Source of the DNA: Vanilla planifolia
Lineage: Eukaryota; Streptophyta; Magnoliopsida; Asparagales; Orchidaceae
DNA length: 64,000 nt
NCBI GenBank assembly: GCA_023846275.1
Contig: CM043865.1
Span: forward strand, 10,032,068-10,096,067
Reading direction: 5' to 3'
The position numbers and the translations under genes are program-made. Below are positions 52,960 through 64,000 of the stretch, one piece after another. Under the pieces are notes generated by a model, which saw only the letters and a program-made list of their open reading frames with translations, did no database searches and was not told the DNA's origin. Position 1 is the first letter of the stretch. Every line of letters begins with the position of its first letter.

Positions 52960-55240
52960 GCATGTCTCCCTATTTTATGACCTATGGAGACAAGCCTTGC
53001 TTTGTGAATTTGTGTGACTCATTTGCAAAATATTTGTAGTCTTTAGCTTATTTATCTTAGGTTATAAGATCAAATCTTTTTAAACTAAAATGTAGATCAA
53101 TATTAATCATTTAGAATTTATTAGTCATTATAGATAATTATTGCATGATGAATTCAAATACTATGAGCAAATCAATATCATAGTTTTTTTCATAACTTTT
53201 TTTGATGAAATATGATTTAATGATCATATGATTTGCTATTAAGAACAAAACTATAATGATATGTATGAGCTTATAGTTAAATCATAGTTGACTTAAGAAT
53301 TAAATATAAAAAAGGGAAAGAAAAACTAGGTTAAGTAGGACATTAACGTTAGATGACCTAAGAATTAGTTGATATTTAGAGATAATGTATCTTAATTTTG
53401 GAAAAAAAATGAAAAGAAATATGGATTTGTGATTAACATTAATTATTCTAAATTCACTAGAGTAAAATTTCATAAGAATATAAAATGAGGCTAACATATA
53501 TTTTGTTAAATTGATTAGAGAATTAAAAAAAATAATTTTAATTTAATGGCAATTAATTTAAAAAATAAATAATTATATGATTATTATAAGGAATATAAAA
53601 TGTGGTATCCATTTATATGTTCCACTTAGGAAAGCATGTAAGACTGTACAAAAAAATAATAAATATTACATGTAAGATATTGACTTAAAAAACATGACAA
53701 TTAGTGTTTATTTTGAGATAATTTATTTTATTTTTAGAAAATAATATAAATTTGAGATCGATCATGATTTTTTTAGATTTATATTAATTATTTTTTAAAT
53801 AGAAAATAGAAAATAAAAATTTTATTAATTTGATTTGAAAATTAAAAAAATGAAAATATACTTGTTGTGTTCGATAAGTTAATTATAAAAATAATTAATA
53901 AAATATTTAATAATTAGATAACGCCATTGATAAACTTAGTATTAAAAAAATAAATTAGTAAAGAAGCTAGTCAACAACTATCTTGAATTTGAAAGTATCA
54001 AAATCCATAGGAATCAAATAAATACTTTGAAAATCAAGTAGTTAAAATACACCAATACTAAAATCATGTATTTGTTATAACCTAAAAATCACTCCACAAT
54101 ATGTGACTAGGAGGACGATCAATTTTCTCCACACAATTATTAAATAAATTTTATATGTATTTTTTTATTGAATAAAGTTTTCTTATTTTAAAACAGGCTC
54201 AACACCTATAAAATGGTTTTCCATGCTTAAATTATTTTGGCTTCTATTTTTGTGATACATTACCATTACTAGTTCAAGCGATTGACGATAATTTGTGTAT
54301 GTGCCGTTTTATGTGTTAGATTAAATCAAAATTAAGTATCTCATTTTCCTTAATGATTTCAAGTGACCAAACAAGTTTCAACATATATTGGATATTTTTC
54401 ATCAAATTTCTTAAGGAATGTTGTTAATTCATTCAAAACCTTGCTTGAACTTGAACTTAAAAGAACCTTGGCCAGATTCAAATGAATCTCGACTGCACTC
54501 GATCAAATAAAAAAACATGTAATGCGAATGTTGGAATCTATTTAGGATTTTTAAGCGAAAAGATTGAGTTTTTGCCGCCTGTCTTAGGAGGTTTTATTTC
54601 CAATTCAGATGATGATTCTTCATGAGTTAGACCTTTTACATAGATTTCACAATGTTTGTTTATTCTATCTTTTTGTCAATTGGCCCTCACCATAGATTTT
54701 ATTAAATTTTTTTATTATTTTCTATATATACTTATTACATATTTATTTTATTTTTATTTCTATTTTTGTACTAGTCCAGTGATAAACGGAAAAACCCTTG
54801 AAAAAATTAAATAATAAGGTTGAATTAATTGGAGAAGCCGCGACATTTTGATACTTTGAATCAAGACATGAAATTGTGAAATTAAAATAATTATTAAAAT
54901 TTGTCCAAAAAAATCTACAACACCAACATTACATATTGAATATTTACTGAAAGATATATTTGCTTATGGTGCATCTTCATAAATTCTCCAGTGCCTCTCT
55001 GTAGTGATGAAAGATGATTACCAAAAACAATTAGTTCCTAAATGTGAAGTAATTAAAATGTCATAAGTTGTTTTTTTATTATTCATTATATAAAAATATT
55101 AATTCAAATTAGATATATTTTTTTGAATTTCAATAGCGAAAAATAAAAATGAATAATAATTTGAAAGATTGTGCGAATTTGTTAACCAACTATATACTTC
55201 GTAAAAAGCATTCACTCATTTGAATTTTCTCCTAATTTGC
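52960..55240. other. AT-rich sequence, probably eroded retroelement, no supported gene
   Basis: Continues rightward from the Copia gag relic, but no protease, integrase or RT block could be recognised. The last few hundred bases should carry the distal promoter of the gene at 55312. Confidence 0.45.
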
Positions 55241-55253
55241 ACTACTTTGCAGC

Positions 55254-55262
55254 TTTATAAAC
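55254..55262 (+). promoter_or_regulatory. TATA box of the Pro/His-rich protein gene
   Basis: TTTATAAAC lies about 55 bp upstream of the start codon at 55312, the normal spacing for a short plant leader. Confidence 0.65.
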
Positions 55263-55311
55263 CTCACTTCTCACCAAGCTTTGAATACAGGATTCCTTCT
55301 CCAAAACAAAG

Positions 55312-56117
55312 ATGAGGAACCTTGCGGCCCTCCTCGTCTTTTCCTTTCTGCCCCTCTCAACTTTCGCCTGTAAATAAATAGTCTTATCTCATTACTTCCT
55401 TTTATTTATATATTTTTAATTATGTAAATATACTAATTATCTAAAAATTAAACAGTTCGAGATGCTCCGGGAGACGACTCACTGTGGTTGCCAGCTTCTT
55501 CTTTGCTGTCAAGGTCTTCTGACGGAGAGCCGAAGCCGCCATTAGGGGGCAAGCTCCCAGTCCCTGTTCCACAATATTACAATCGTGGTCGTCTGCCTCC
55601 TCCCCACGACGGACCGATCTCGGGATCGCCTGCAGAGCCGCCCGTTGACGAATACACTCCACCTCCCCTTGTCGTACCGGTCCCTCTTTCACCGGAAAAG
55701 CCGCTTGCCATTGCCGAAGATAGTCTTCCAATTGACTTCTACCGCGGCAGTGCAGAGCCGCCTGCTGTAACACAACGCCCTCCTCATCATCATTCGCATC
55801 CTCCTCACCACTCTCCTCCTCATCATCACTCGCATCCTCCTCACCACTCTCCTCCTCATCATCACTCGCATCCTCCTCACCACTCTCCTCCTCATCATCA
55901 TCGGCGTCATCCTCCTCATCATAGCCCTCACCACCCATTTCCTCCTCCTTCGTACGGTGAAACCCTAGCTAAGCCACTTCAAGAGGAAGGGGAGGCTTCG
56001 ACGCCGGCAGAGGCTCCCAATACCGATCCTACTTGGCCACCATCAACAGGGTCTCCTGATCTTTTCCCGCCACCGCCATCTGGTGAACTTGTAACTGGAG
56101 AAACCAAAGGGATTTAG
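55312..56117 (+). CDS. Secreted proline/histidine-rich protein, two exons
   Basis: Exon 1 (55312-55369) runs from the ATG through a signal peptide, MRNLAALLVFSFLPLSTFA. An 86-bp GT-AG intron follows, and exon 2 (55456-56117) continues in phase to the stop, giving 720 nt and 239 aa. The mature chain has no cysteine-rich or enzymatic domain. It is rich in Pro, with PPPL, VPVP and PPPP clusters. Residues about 128-178 are three exact-length 12-residue repeats PPHHHSHPPHHS plus a diverged fourth; the DNA period is 36 bp. Such proteins are usually secreted cell-wall or apoplastic proteins, and the dense His could bind metal ions; both are inferred. A TATA box at 55254 and AATAAA at 56273-56278 bracket it as an ordinary single gene. 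I do not recognise an exact family. A long acidic frame on the opposite strand is a composition shadow. Confidence 0.8.
55779..55940 (+). repeat. 36-bp coding minisatellite
   Basis: Three successive 36-bp units starting at 55779 encode PPHHHSHPPHHS; they differ only at silent or few sites. A fourth diverged unit follows (with CGGCGT). The near-identity suggests recent expansion by slippage or unequal exchange, so length polymorphism is likely. Confidence 0.9.
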
Positions 56118-56272
56118 CTGAAGAAGACAAGGGAGACGTCTCTGATCAGGCAATTCTACAAAGTTGCTTGTGGTATAATGACAGCGTGCTTCCTTCTTCC
56201 TCGCTAAATAATATATCTTGGGATTCATAGTTTGGACAATCTATATAATAATTTCTCAATTACTTATTATTC

Positions 56273-56278
56273 AATAAA
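56273..56278 (+). terminator. Poly(A) signal of the Pro/His-rich protein gene
   Basis: AATAAA about 156 bp after the stop codon, in a U-rich context, fits a plant near-upstream element for polyadenylation. Confidence 0.5.
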
Positions 56279-56539
56279 ACAGTCTTGGCTGCCATTTTGA
56301 ATTCACATTTTCTGCAATTACATGTTTTGTAAATGCAATTACTTTTTTTATTAAATTCTTCATTACAATCACAACACTTAAAATATTCACATTTAATCAA
56401 TTAAAAAATAATTTTAAAACACACCTTTAACAGCAAAATTTTCAAACAACTTCAGCAACAATTGTTTTTTACATCTTTTAAAGAAATATGATTTGAAGTG
56501 TTCTTGTAAGTTCGGGGTTGTAACTGCAAAAAATATTTT

Positions 56540-57210
56540 GAATTACGGCAAAACCCTAGCTCGTCGATTTTGAGATATATATATGTACCACTCAACGTCG
56601 GCTGTATTTTAAATGAAATCGCAGTCTGAGTTCTGTTCTTCCGTCGCAGCCGGGTATTGTTTCTTGTTCGAACTGAAGTATGCCGCCTTTTCTCGATTCG
56701 TGCGATTTGTTTTTGAAATCATGATTTCATTTTCTCGAGGATGATCAATCAATTGAGATGTCGAGTCCGATGGAATTCCACTCTTCATCGTGTGGACGGA
56801 CAAATTCGAGGCATTTGTCTGAGAGAGAACCATCGTTTACTGCGCTTTTCCCTCCGATCACCACCACTATTGCCTCATTCGTTCATTTTATTTGGTCTGA
56901 AATAGTTCTTTCGGGATGCAATCGGGGACAGAATGATGTTGAAGTCAAAAGTAGCCCGAGGTCGATCTACGAGCATTCGAAAAACCTCCTACTCGATCTG
57001 TCTGTCTCCGTTTTTATACGTGCTTTTCTTTAATTATGCGGGCTCTTTTCTTCGCTATGAATCACGGCGATTTAACTTTTTCAGGTTCAAACGATTTATA
57101 AACATTTAAGCTTTCTCACTTAATGTATTTTTTGTTTCCATTCACTGATTCATGAAACATATGAAATGACGATGACGACAATTGTCCGCTGCTTATTGCC
57201 CGGTGAGTGA
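56540..57210 (+). other. Orphan 5'-end-like island (possible truncated gene or ncRNA promoter)
   Basis: This GC-richer patch looks like the start of a plant gene. It has an AAACCCTAG telo-box-like word at 56551-56559, a GAA-GTATGC donor-like site near 56678, intron-like T-rich sequence, a TTTTTCAG acceptor at about 57083 and a short ATG-bearing exon ending CCCG-GTGAGT at about 57207. A 91-codon ATG frame at 56758-57033 overlaps the intron-like part and has no known motif. I could not find continuing exons to the right, where sequence turns AT-rich. Confidence 0.35.
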
Positions 57211-58900
57211 TTTTCTTGCACTGAATCTGATCCAGTTGAAATTATTCCATTTAATCCATAATCATGCACTTTTTAGGTAACTATAGACTAAGAATTTGTG
57301 TCCACTATGTTCGCAATTGCAAGAGTTCTGTTTAAATCATTTTTGAATTAGGTATTCGTATAATTTTGTTTATGAACCAAACTATTATGTGCCTTGCATA
57401 TATGGTAATGTTTGTTTTATTTTGTTCTAATTTGTGTAAAAAGATCATAACGTTTTTTTAGGTTTATATGAGGCGATATTTTTCTATAAGATCTTTAAAT
57501 ACCTGTTCTTTAAGCTTTCATTTGTTACACAACTAAACCGTTCTAAAGAGTTTTTGTTTATCTCAAATAAATAGACAAATAATGCAAAGAAAGACAATGT
57601 TTTTAATAATATTATTAAAAAAATTAGTTTCTCGAAATTGAAAGTAATAATGTTACGGTGTTACTATAATATTATTACAAATGTTTTTAATAACTTTTAT
57701 GAGTTATGATAGTTATTGTTTCAATTATAGAATTAATTTAAATCATTAAAATTTCTTTATGTCACAATTGAAAATTTCTTGTATTAGGCGGTTGTCTTCA
57801 TTTTCATTAGTTTTAATTGCTTTTATTATGGTTGTATGGTTAAATTGTTTTCATGGATCTTATTTGAAGTTATTGGTATCATTTTAAAGTAAAATTATAA
57901 ATGTAACTTATAATAATGATTTAAATAATTATCATAGATGGTTAGATTATGTTAATGATTTAATTATTCTCAAATCTTTATTGTTATCAATCATAATGAC
58001 TTAAAGTTAGTGTAGTGAGCGATTAGCGAAACACATTTAAATTTGAATATGATATTCTCATAAAATTTCAAGTCTATGTAATGATTATAACATTTGAATA
58101 TAAATAATATTTTGCATATTCATAGTTAAGAATTGCTAAACACAAAAAAAAAACTAAAAGTTCCAACAAACTATTGATATTTGTTAATGTAAATTTTGGA
58201 ATAAATATGACAATTGTTCAAGAGAATGAAAAAAAGGTATCAATGTTTGGCTTTTTTCGTTGTCATCTTGCTTATCTTCCACCTTTTTAGTGTAAGAAAA
58301 ACAAATCCATAAAAGTTTTTGAAGTTGTAATATTCAAAATGTTTTTTAATTACTTTTGTTATCTTATATGATTTAGTGTCAAAATTTTGTTGTTGTTTCT
58401 CAGTGGTGTATTAGAGGTTAGTAAGATTATCTTTGTACATGTTTTTGAGGTCAACAGACATGTCATTATATTAGTTATATCAAGTTCAAAAGAAATAAAA
58501 TTTGTTGTTAGACATTGCAAGAGGTGATTGTGGTAACCTAAATTTGATCGTAATAATGATGAAACCATTGCCTTGTTGTAGCTTAACCATTAACCTATTT
58601 GCATCTTGCACAACCCATCTTTATGGACTCGAATTGCATGAAACATTTTTGGTCTCTTATGTTTGATTATGCTGAGCCTACATCTTAGAATTTTGAATTT
58701 TGGGCAACACATTAGGTTTCTTGCAATTGATTTAAGTTCAAATTTTATGAAATTTATAACATTAATTCTGTAATAATTTATATTTTATTATTTAAAGTTC
58801 TCTTATCTTTTTTGAGCTCGTAACTCTTTTTGACAATTGTTATAAATTTTATTGATCTGCTTATTAGAAGTTCTTGTCCTGAGATTTCAACAGCAAATTT
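57210..58900. other. AT-rich sequence, no supported gene
   Basis: Possible acceptor-like tracts occur (for example TTTCTCAG at about 58397-58404) but are not followed by coding frames that link to the island on the left. Confidence 0.45.
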
Positions 58901-58904
58901 TTTT

Positions 58905-59660
58905 TCAGAGTAATAATAATGAAAGTGGAAGAGTGATAATAACGATAAGTAATATAAAAAAGTAAAGAATATGATAATTTTATCATAAAAATATTAATTT
59001 TTTCAAGAAGTTTCTATTTAAAGGATTTTGAATTATAAAGTTTTAATTTCTAGAATTTTGAATTTGCTTTATATGTCTTTAACAACCATTTATACAAATG
59101 TATGGCTATAATATTTTATTATAAAATAAAAACATGATTATTCATTAGAAACATAAAATTTTTTTAAATTTTGTAAATTTCACAAAATTCGGCTTGAACA
59201 CAAACTTAATTGTGCATGCCTGGGACCTAGATGCATAAGGCTGCATTAAGGGGACTATTCACCTGTGCATGTATTATTCCTGGGTATAGATAGCCCTTTG
59301 TGTACATGTTGATAATAGCGAGGTGGTAGTTGCATCTATGCATGCCTGTAGAATGAGTAACAGGTAGGTGGTTGACGGGGGCACATGCACTTGTCTTAAG
59401 TAATCTCATGATTTGCACCCTTTTGCATGTGTGCTTGCCTCTCTGAGTATGGGGCATGACCCCCACACCTTTAGCTAGCCTCTATGCGCTGCTCAACGCA
59501 TTGCTCTTACTGTTTCGTAGTATGTCAATGATTTTTTGTTATTTTATCTCATCTCTTAATTTTTTTTCTCTATTTTGGATTCAATAAGCTTAAAATTGAT
59601 TTCTTAATCATAAGTCCATTCTTTTTTAGATTCGAGTCTCATTAAATCTTATATTTTTAA
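58905..59660 (+). repeat. Left ~0.7-kb direct repeat of a non-coding pair
   Basis: Partner of 61205-61870. Shared blocks in order: AGTAATAA...GAAGTGGAA-like start, ATTTTGAATTTG-C/T-TTTATA, TATAATATTT-x-ATTATAAAATAAA, a GC-rich centre with GTGCATG, GGTAGGTG, GTGGT and TGCACTTGTC, then TTTTGCATGTGTG/TTTTGTGTGTGTG, CATCAATGATTTTT-like and TAGATTCAATAA. Same orientation, 1.5 kb between. This layout could be LTRs of a short non-autonomous element. Confidence 0.65.
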
Positions 59661-61205
59661 TTGATTTTTTGATAAATATTGTTTGATTATTTTCTTTTAA
59701 AGGTTGAGACTTCCATTAATCTCATCAATTATTTTTTTTATTTTGTTACAATATATATCTTTGGAAAGTATTTATTAACCTTTTCATTTGATTAACATCA
59801 ATAATGCCTTTTGTTAATACTTATTTGTCTCGAGTTAGAAATAAGTGTTGTCCATCATTTATGAATTAATATCGTTGTGCTTGTCGATAGTAAATGACAA
59901 TTTTATCTCATTAATATAGATTTTTAGTATAATTTAGCATACATCTAGAGGTAATACTTTGTAGATAACTTCAAGTAGTCTTTGGTGATAACAAACTTCG
60001 CATTATATTTTTTCAACTCTCGCTTAGGAGTCTTTATGAATTGACTCCAAAGAATAGATTCTTGGATGTGGTGTAATCTCTGACTGTAGCATTTCTATAA
60101 GTTTTTTTTATATTAGATTTTTCTTGCTTCTAATGTCAACAATAATATTGCTAACCTTCTTCTTCACTTGTATTTAGATGGTGAAGAGTTCCTCTATTTA
60201 TTTTGTTTTATATGATATTTTCTTTGCATTCACCAAGAGATAAGTTTTTTTCAACTTATAGAAGAGTTTTAAGTACATTTTTAATTTCAATCGTAGTTAA
60301 GTATTTTGTCTTTAAACTTTTTAGAAAATGTTATAGATATAATTTTCAATATTTTTGTCATATATATTCTATCTTATTGTAATGATTACAATACTTTTGG
60401 GTTCTACTAGTAGAAGAAATATTGTTAGTTATAATTATAATGTATTATGCTAAAGAATACTCTTTCTTTTATCATCAATTTTTAGATTTTTAATCAAATT
60501 CTTTAAGATTTTATTCTTCTAATTTTATTCCTTTGTATTCATTTTGTTTTTCAATAGTTATTATGAATATACTTGCTTTAAAGATTGAATTAAAAAATAG
60601 GTAATTTATTGATAATAAGATAATATTAACCTATAATATACCTTGACATGTCTATATTTCTTTAATAGGTATTGTCAAACTCACGACTTATCGTTAAAAA
60701 TCTATGCTACATACTTGCACCGTTTATTTTTGTCGATGTCATATATTATACCACTTTCTCAACTTCTCTTCCATATAACCTATGAGGTAAAATATTTTTG
60801 AGTAATTTTTAAAATTAGCTTTGGTTCACTTCTATAGTTATGTGAATTCTTTAATGAGCATTCTATCAAGCTAACATATGATTCATTATTTTCAATTGAA
60901 CATACAACACTTTCTTGGTTGATAAATATTTATATAGAGATAAACATGTCTTTAATTATTTTAACTAGGTATCTAATTATTCTATCTATTATATCATCAT
61001 AAATTGATAAATCAAGTATAATATTTATCTTGAAAGGACATTGTAGATTCTTATGCATCAAAACAGTAAGATTGATATCATCATTTTCTTCATCTTCAAT
61101 CTTAGGATTCTCTTTTATAGATCACTCTTCAATTATCTTCTTTGCACCTACCATCAGTGTCAAATCAAAATCTCCCAAGCCCTCGATAACAAACATTATT
61201 TTCAA
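59660..61205. other. Sequence between the 0.7-kb direct repeats
   Basis: AT-rich, with only weakly coding-looking stretches on the minus strand (for example around 60950-61160), none assignable. If the flanking repeats are LTRs, this would be the eroded interior. Confidence 0.4.
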
Positions 61206-61870
61206 AGTAATAACATAAGAAGTGGAAACATGATAATGAAGAATGAAAGAAGGAAGAGAAGAGAATTTTACTACAAAGAGATTGAATTTTTTTAAGAAGT
61301 TTTCTTTTAAGCATTTTTTAATTCACAAAACTTTGATTTTCAAAATTTTGAATTTGTTTTATACATCATTCTTACTCTTTTATGTTGAGGTTTGGTTATA
61401 ATATTTAATTATAAAATAAACAAAACATAAGATTTTAACCAAAAATATAAAAATTCTCCAAATTTTACAAAAGTTTCAAATATACAACTTGATCTTGCAC
61501 TTATTCACATGCATCCCTAAGTCACGCATATATATGGTCATGCTAGGGAGATTATTTATGAGCGCCAGTACTATCGTCGTGCATGAATAGCTATTTTTGT
61601 GCATGTTGACTGTGACGACATGGTAGGTGCACATACTGCAGAAGCACACGAAATGCATATGCGATAGGTGGTCGATTGCACCTGCACTTGTCCAGTAAGA
61701 TTTTGCACCTTGTACCCTTTTGTGTGTGTGCCCAAGCCTCCAAGTGTAGCGCCTGGCCAGTGAGCTTCTGTGCATGGCTCTTACTACTTCATTCTGCATC
61801 AATGATTTTTGTAGTTTTATCTCATCCTTTGATTTTTTCTTTCCTCAATTTTAGATTCAATAAATTTGAA
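61205..61870 (+). repeat. Right ~0.7-kb direct repeat of a non-coding pair
   Basis: See the left partner at 58905-59660. Identity is highest in the GC-rich centre (61480-61790) and at the TAGATTCAATAA end. Confidence 0.65.
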
Positions 61871-61879
61871 ATTGATCTT

Positions 61880-63360
61880 CTGATCATTTATAAATTTAAA
61901 GAATCTCCAAAATTTGATAATTTATACTAGGACTTTGAATTAATAAGTTCACATATTTTTTAGAACAATCATAATTTTTCTCCCACTTTATGGGTACAAA
62001 TATACTAGTTATTAATTAGTGATAATAAATTTCAAAAATATTTATTTAATTAATGCCATTGAGATGTTACAAATAAATAGGCTAATGGAAGTAGTTATCT
62101 CATATAAAGTAGGCAAACATAACAAGAACATGCATATATATAAATAATTGTATTAAAAGGATCTTTAATCATCTAACCTCATGTTAACCACAACATAGAT
62201 TATTATAATATATTAAAGAAAATAATAACACCTTCTGGCATGTAAGTTTTGATGCAAATATATCCAACTCACACGCATGTAATTTCACCTACTCAAAATT
62301 GTCAAACATTATTTCATTTATTTTCTTGTTATTTCCACTTCTATACAAACTTCCTTTTGATTGATACTTTTAGTCCTTTGATCGAAATGTCAATCGGTCT
62401 AATTTCTACTTATCAAATTGTTTAACTCTACTAACCAAACTATTTGTTAGCTTGTTCAGACCATTTGTTACTAATGTCAAAATAGAAAGCCTTCATTAGT
62501 TTGATTTCTACTAATTAAATCTTTTATTTAATTAGCTCCTAAGTTCATCAAACTATCCATTAACTTAATCAAACTAATAATGTTAATCAGTCTAATTTTT
62601 AATGATAATATTATCAAATTATATTGATCAAGCCATACATTTATTAAGTCCTCAACTTCAAGGACAGGTTGGATAATTTGTTAATTTTGTCAAACTAGGA
62701 ATTATCAATCGAATTGATTTTCATTTATTTGATCATTTGATTATGCTCTCAAATAGTCTATTCAACCAACTTCTCAAGTCTAGCAGCACATTAAACAATC
62801 CATTAGCTTAATTAAATCATTCAATTACTTCATTATAGCTTTCCTATAAATCCTCTCTTGTCAATCTCCATGATTCTCTTCACAATAAAAGATGGCTTCT
62901 TGACATTTATACATCATGCACCACTCCTTGTTTTCTTCCACCTACATAATTTGTTTGTTTCTAGATTTTCAATTCTAGTTTTCTGTTTCTTATAATTGCA
63001 TTTTTCATTCCATACATCTTTAAAAATTAAACAAATTATTTTAAAATATTTTACATTTTAAACTTTTCACTTGCATATATAAATCTTTTATAATAATTTT
63101 TTTAGTGAAAATCTTTTGTTGTTAAAAAGTTTGTTATTTCTCCAATTCTTCCTCCAAAGTTATAACCATCAAACTCCATTAATTTGTCCTTTCAATAAAA
63201 AAATTAATATTATGTATTTCAAGATCTTGTCTAATATAATAATTATTATGATGTTTTCACTTGAAACCATGACTTTACTTAATTAATCATTATTATTATT
63301 GAGGTAGTCAATCCAAAGTTTTATTTATTTGTTATAATGAAGTGATATGTCATATTTAGG
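61880..63360 (-). other. Probable LTR territory of the right-edge gypsy element, no gene
   Basis: Lies where the 3' LTR of the minus-strand element should extend leftward from 63366. It contains repeated ATCAAACTATCCATTAACTT-like words at about 62380-62840 and, on the plus strand, a TATAAAT (about 62852) followed by an ATG with an immediate stop. No coding gene is supported and the left LTR end is not defined. Confidence 0.4.
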
Positions 63361-63365
63361 GTGCC

Positions 63366-64000
63366 ATGATTTATCCCCACATTATAAGAATTTTGTTTTA
63401 GAAGTTCAAAACAAATAAACATATTCTTTGCCATCTTTTCTATCTCATTGATGGTTTTACATTTTAGTTAATTCTATTATTAAATCTTTTCCATGTAGAT
63501 ATTTTTGTTCCTTAATTTTTTTTATTTCCCTAAAAAAAACTTTTAAAGGGTTTTCATCATATATTAAGTTGGGTTGCACTTTTATAATGGCTAAGTTAAA
63601 GCAATAAATTAGATGGGTTTGTAATATGTATTTTGATTTTACATATATGTAATACATTATGTACTCTATTCATTTGTAATGATAATACCATTCTATATGC
63701 AATATCATCCACTCTTTCCAAAATTTAGAAAGGTCTATTAAATTTAGGTTTTAATTTTCTTATCTTTCTAAAGTATGATACTTTTTTGATTGAGCTTATT
63801 TTTAAAAATACAATTCACCATCTTGAAATACACTTTCTTATATTTAATCCTAAAATAATTCTTCTAATGATCTTAAGTTATTTGCAAGTTTTTTAATTAT
63901 TTGGATTTGTTTGGTCTTTACGAAAATTACTTGAGTACCTAACAAAGTCTTGATCATACCATCAAAATGAATATTGGTATTTTCTTTCATATAAAATTTT
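63366..64000 (-). mobile_element. Ty3/gypsy element 3' end: integrase C-terminus and LTR start
   Basis: Minus-strand reading gives the conserved tail of Tekay/Del-type gypsy integrase. From about 63740 to 63656 it reads NRPF, a stop, ILERVDDIAYRMVLSLQMNR and VHN (family: GPFEILERVGEVAYRLALP...VHNVFHVS). The open piece 63657-63457 then shows SKYIL, VQPNLIYDENPLKVFFREIK and IKEQK (family: LRKY, QDNLSYEE-PV-ILDR). Downstream, GTGGGGATAAATCATGGCACCC at about 63385-63362 parallels the polypurine tract plus LTR start of such elements, placing the LTR start near 63366. Stops make it inactive. The rest of pol lies beyond the right edge. Confidence 0.75.

Noticed and set aside
55441..55938. Long acidic minus-strand frame (DDEEESGEED repeats) opposite the Pro/His-rich gene
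   Set aside because: It is the antisense reading of the CCT/CAT repeat codons. The plus strand has signal peptide, intron, TATA box and poly(A) signal, and the acidic frame has none of these.
62850..62960. TATAAAT followed by an ATG and a hydrophobic frame as a small secreted-protein gene
   Set aside because: The ATG is followed by a stop after three codons, and the position suits LTR sequence of the right-edge gypsy element.

Overview
This is plant nuclear DNA: very AT-rich intergenic sequence, intron-split genes with GT-AG junctions, plastid- and mitochondrion-type proteins encoded in the nucleus, and many decayed retroelements. The high-GC coding exons of the transporter gene and the style of the Copia/SIRE-like LTRs fit a non-grass monocot, but the species cannot be fixed from the sequence alone.

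Layout. Positions 1-1961 are the 3' part of a LINE-type retrotransposon (reverse transcriptase end, zinc-finger region, RNase H, poly(A) tail). Positions 2140-2880 hold an old tandem duplication. Positions 5440-11120 are a retroelement graveyard: two direct copies of a segment that starts inside a Copia reverse transcriptase. The right copy is interrupted by a poly(A)-tailed retroposon with a 17-bp target duplication and by a ~1.9-kb LTR-like unit. Positions 12110-18260 hold a decayed minus-strand Ty3/gypsy element (zinc knuckle, protease, start of RT) framed by ~0.9-kb direct repeats and containing a 47-50-bp minisatellite.

Recognisable genes. Five have a usable model. (1) A complete four-exon NPF (NRT1/PTR) transporter on the minus strand, 20648-24260, 604 aa. 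(2) A 54-aa TOM6 homologue on the minus strand, 35762-35926, with site II and telo-box promoter motifs. (3) A UPF0114-family membrane protein on the minus strand, 37494-39123, N-terminus unresolved. (4) A MUSTANG-like domesticated Mutator transposase on the minus strand, 41649-43892, 747 aa, with a 5'-UTR intron. (5) A secreted Pro/His-rich protein on the plus strand, 55312-56117, two exons, 239 aa. They show no operon-like or pathway linkage; they are independent genes with their own flanks.

The rest is AT-rich sequence with a Copia (SIRE-like) LTR, primer-binding site and gag relic at 50600-52950, a GC-richer orphan 5'-end-like island at 56540-57210, a pair of ~0.7-kb direct repeats at 58905-61870, and the 3' end of another minus-strand Ty3/gypsy element running off the right edge (63366-64000). 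I found no tRNA or rRNA gene, no organellar insert and no CRISPR-like array. I see no convincing undescribed system; the points most worth following are the overlooked TOM6 microgene, the odd N-terminus of the UPF0114 gene, the His-rich secreted protein and the layered insertions at 5.4-11.1 kb.
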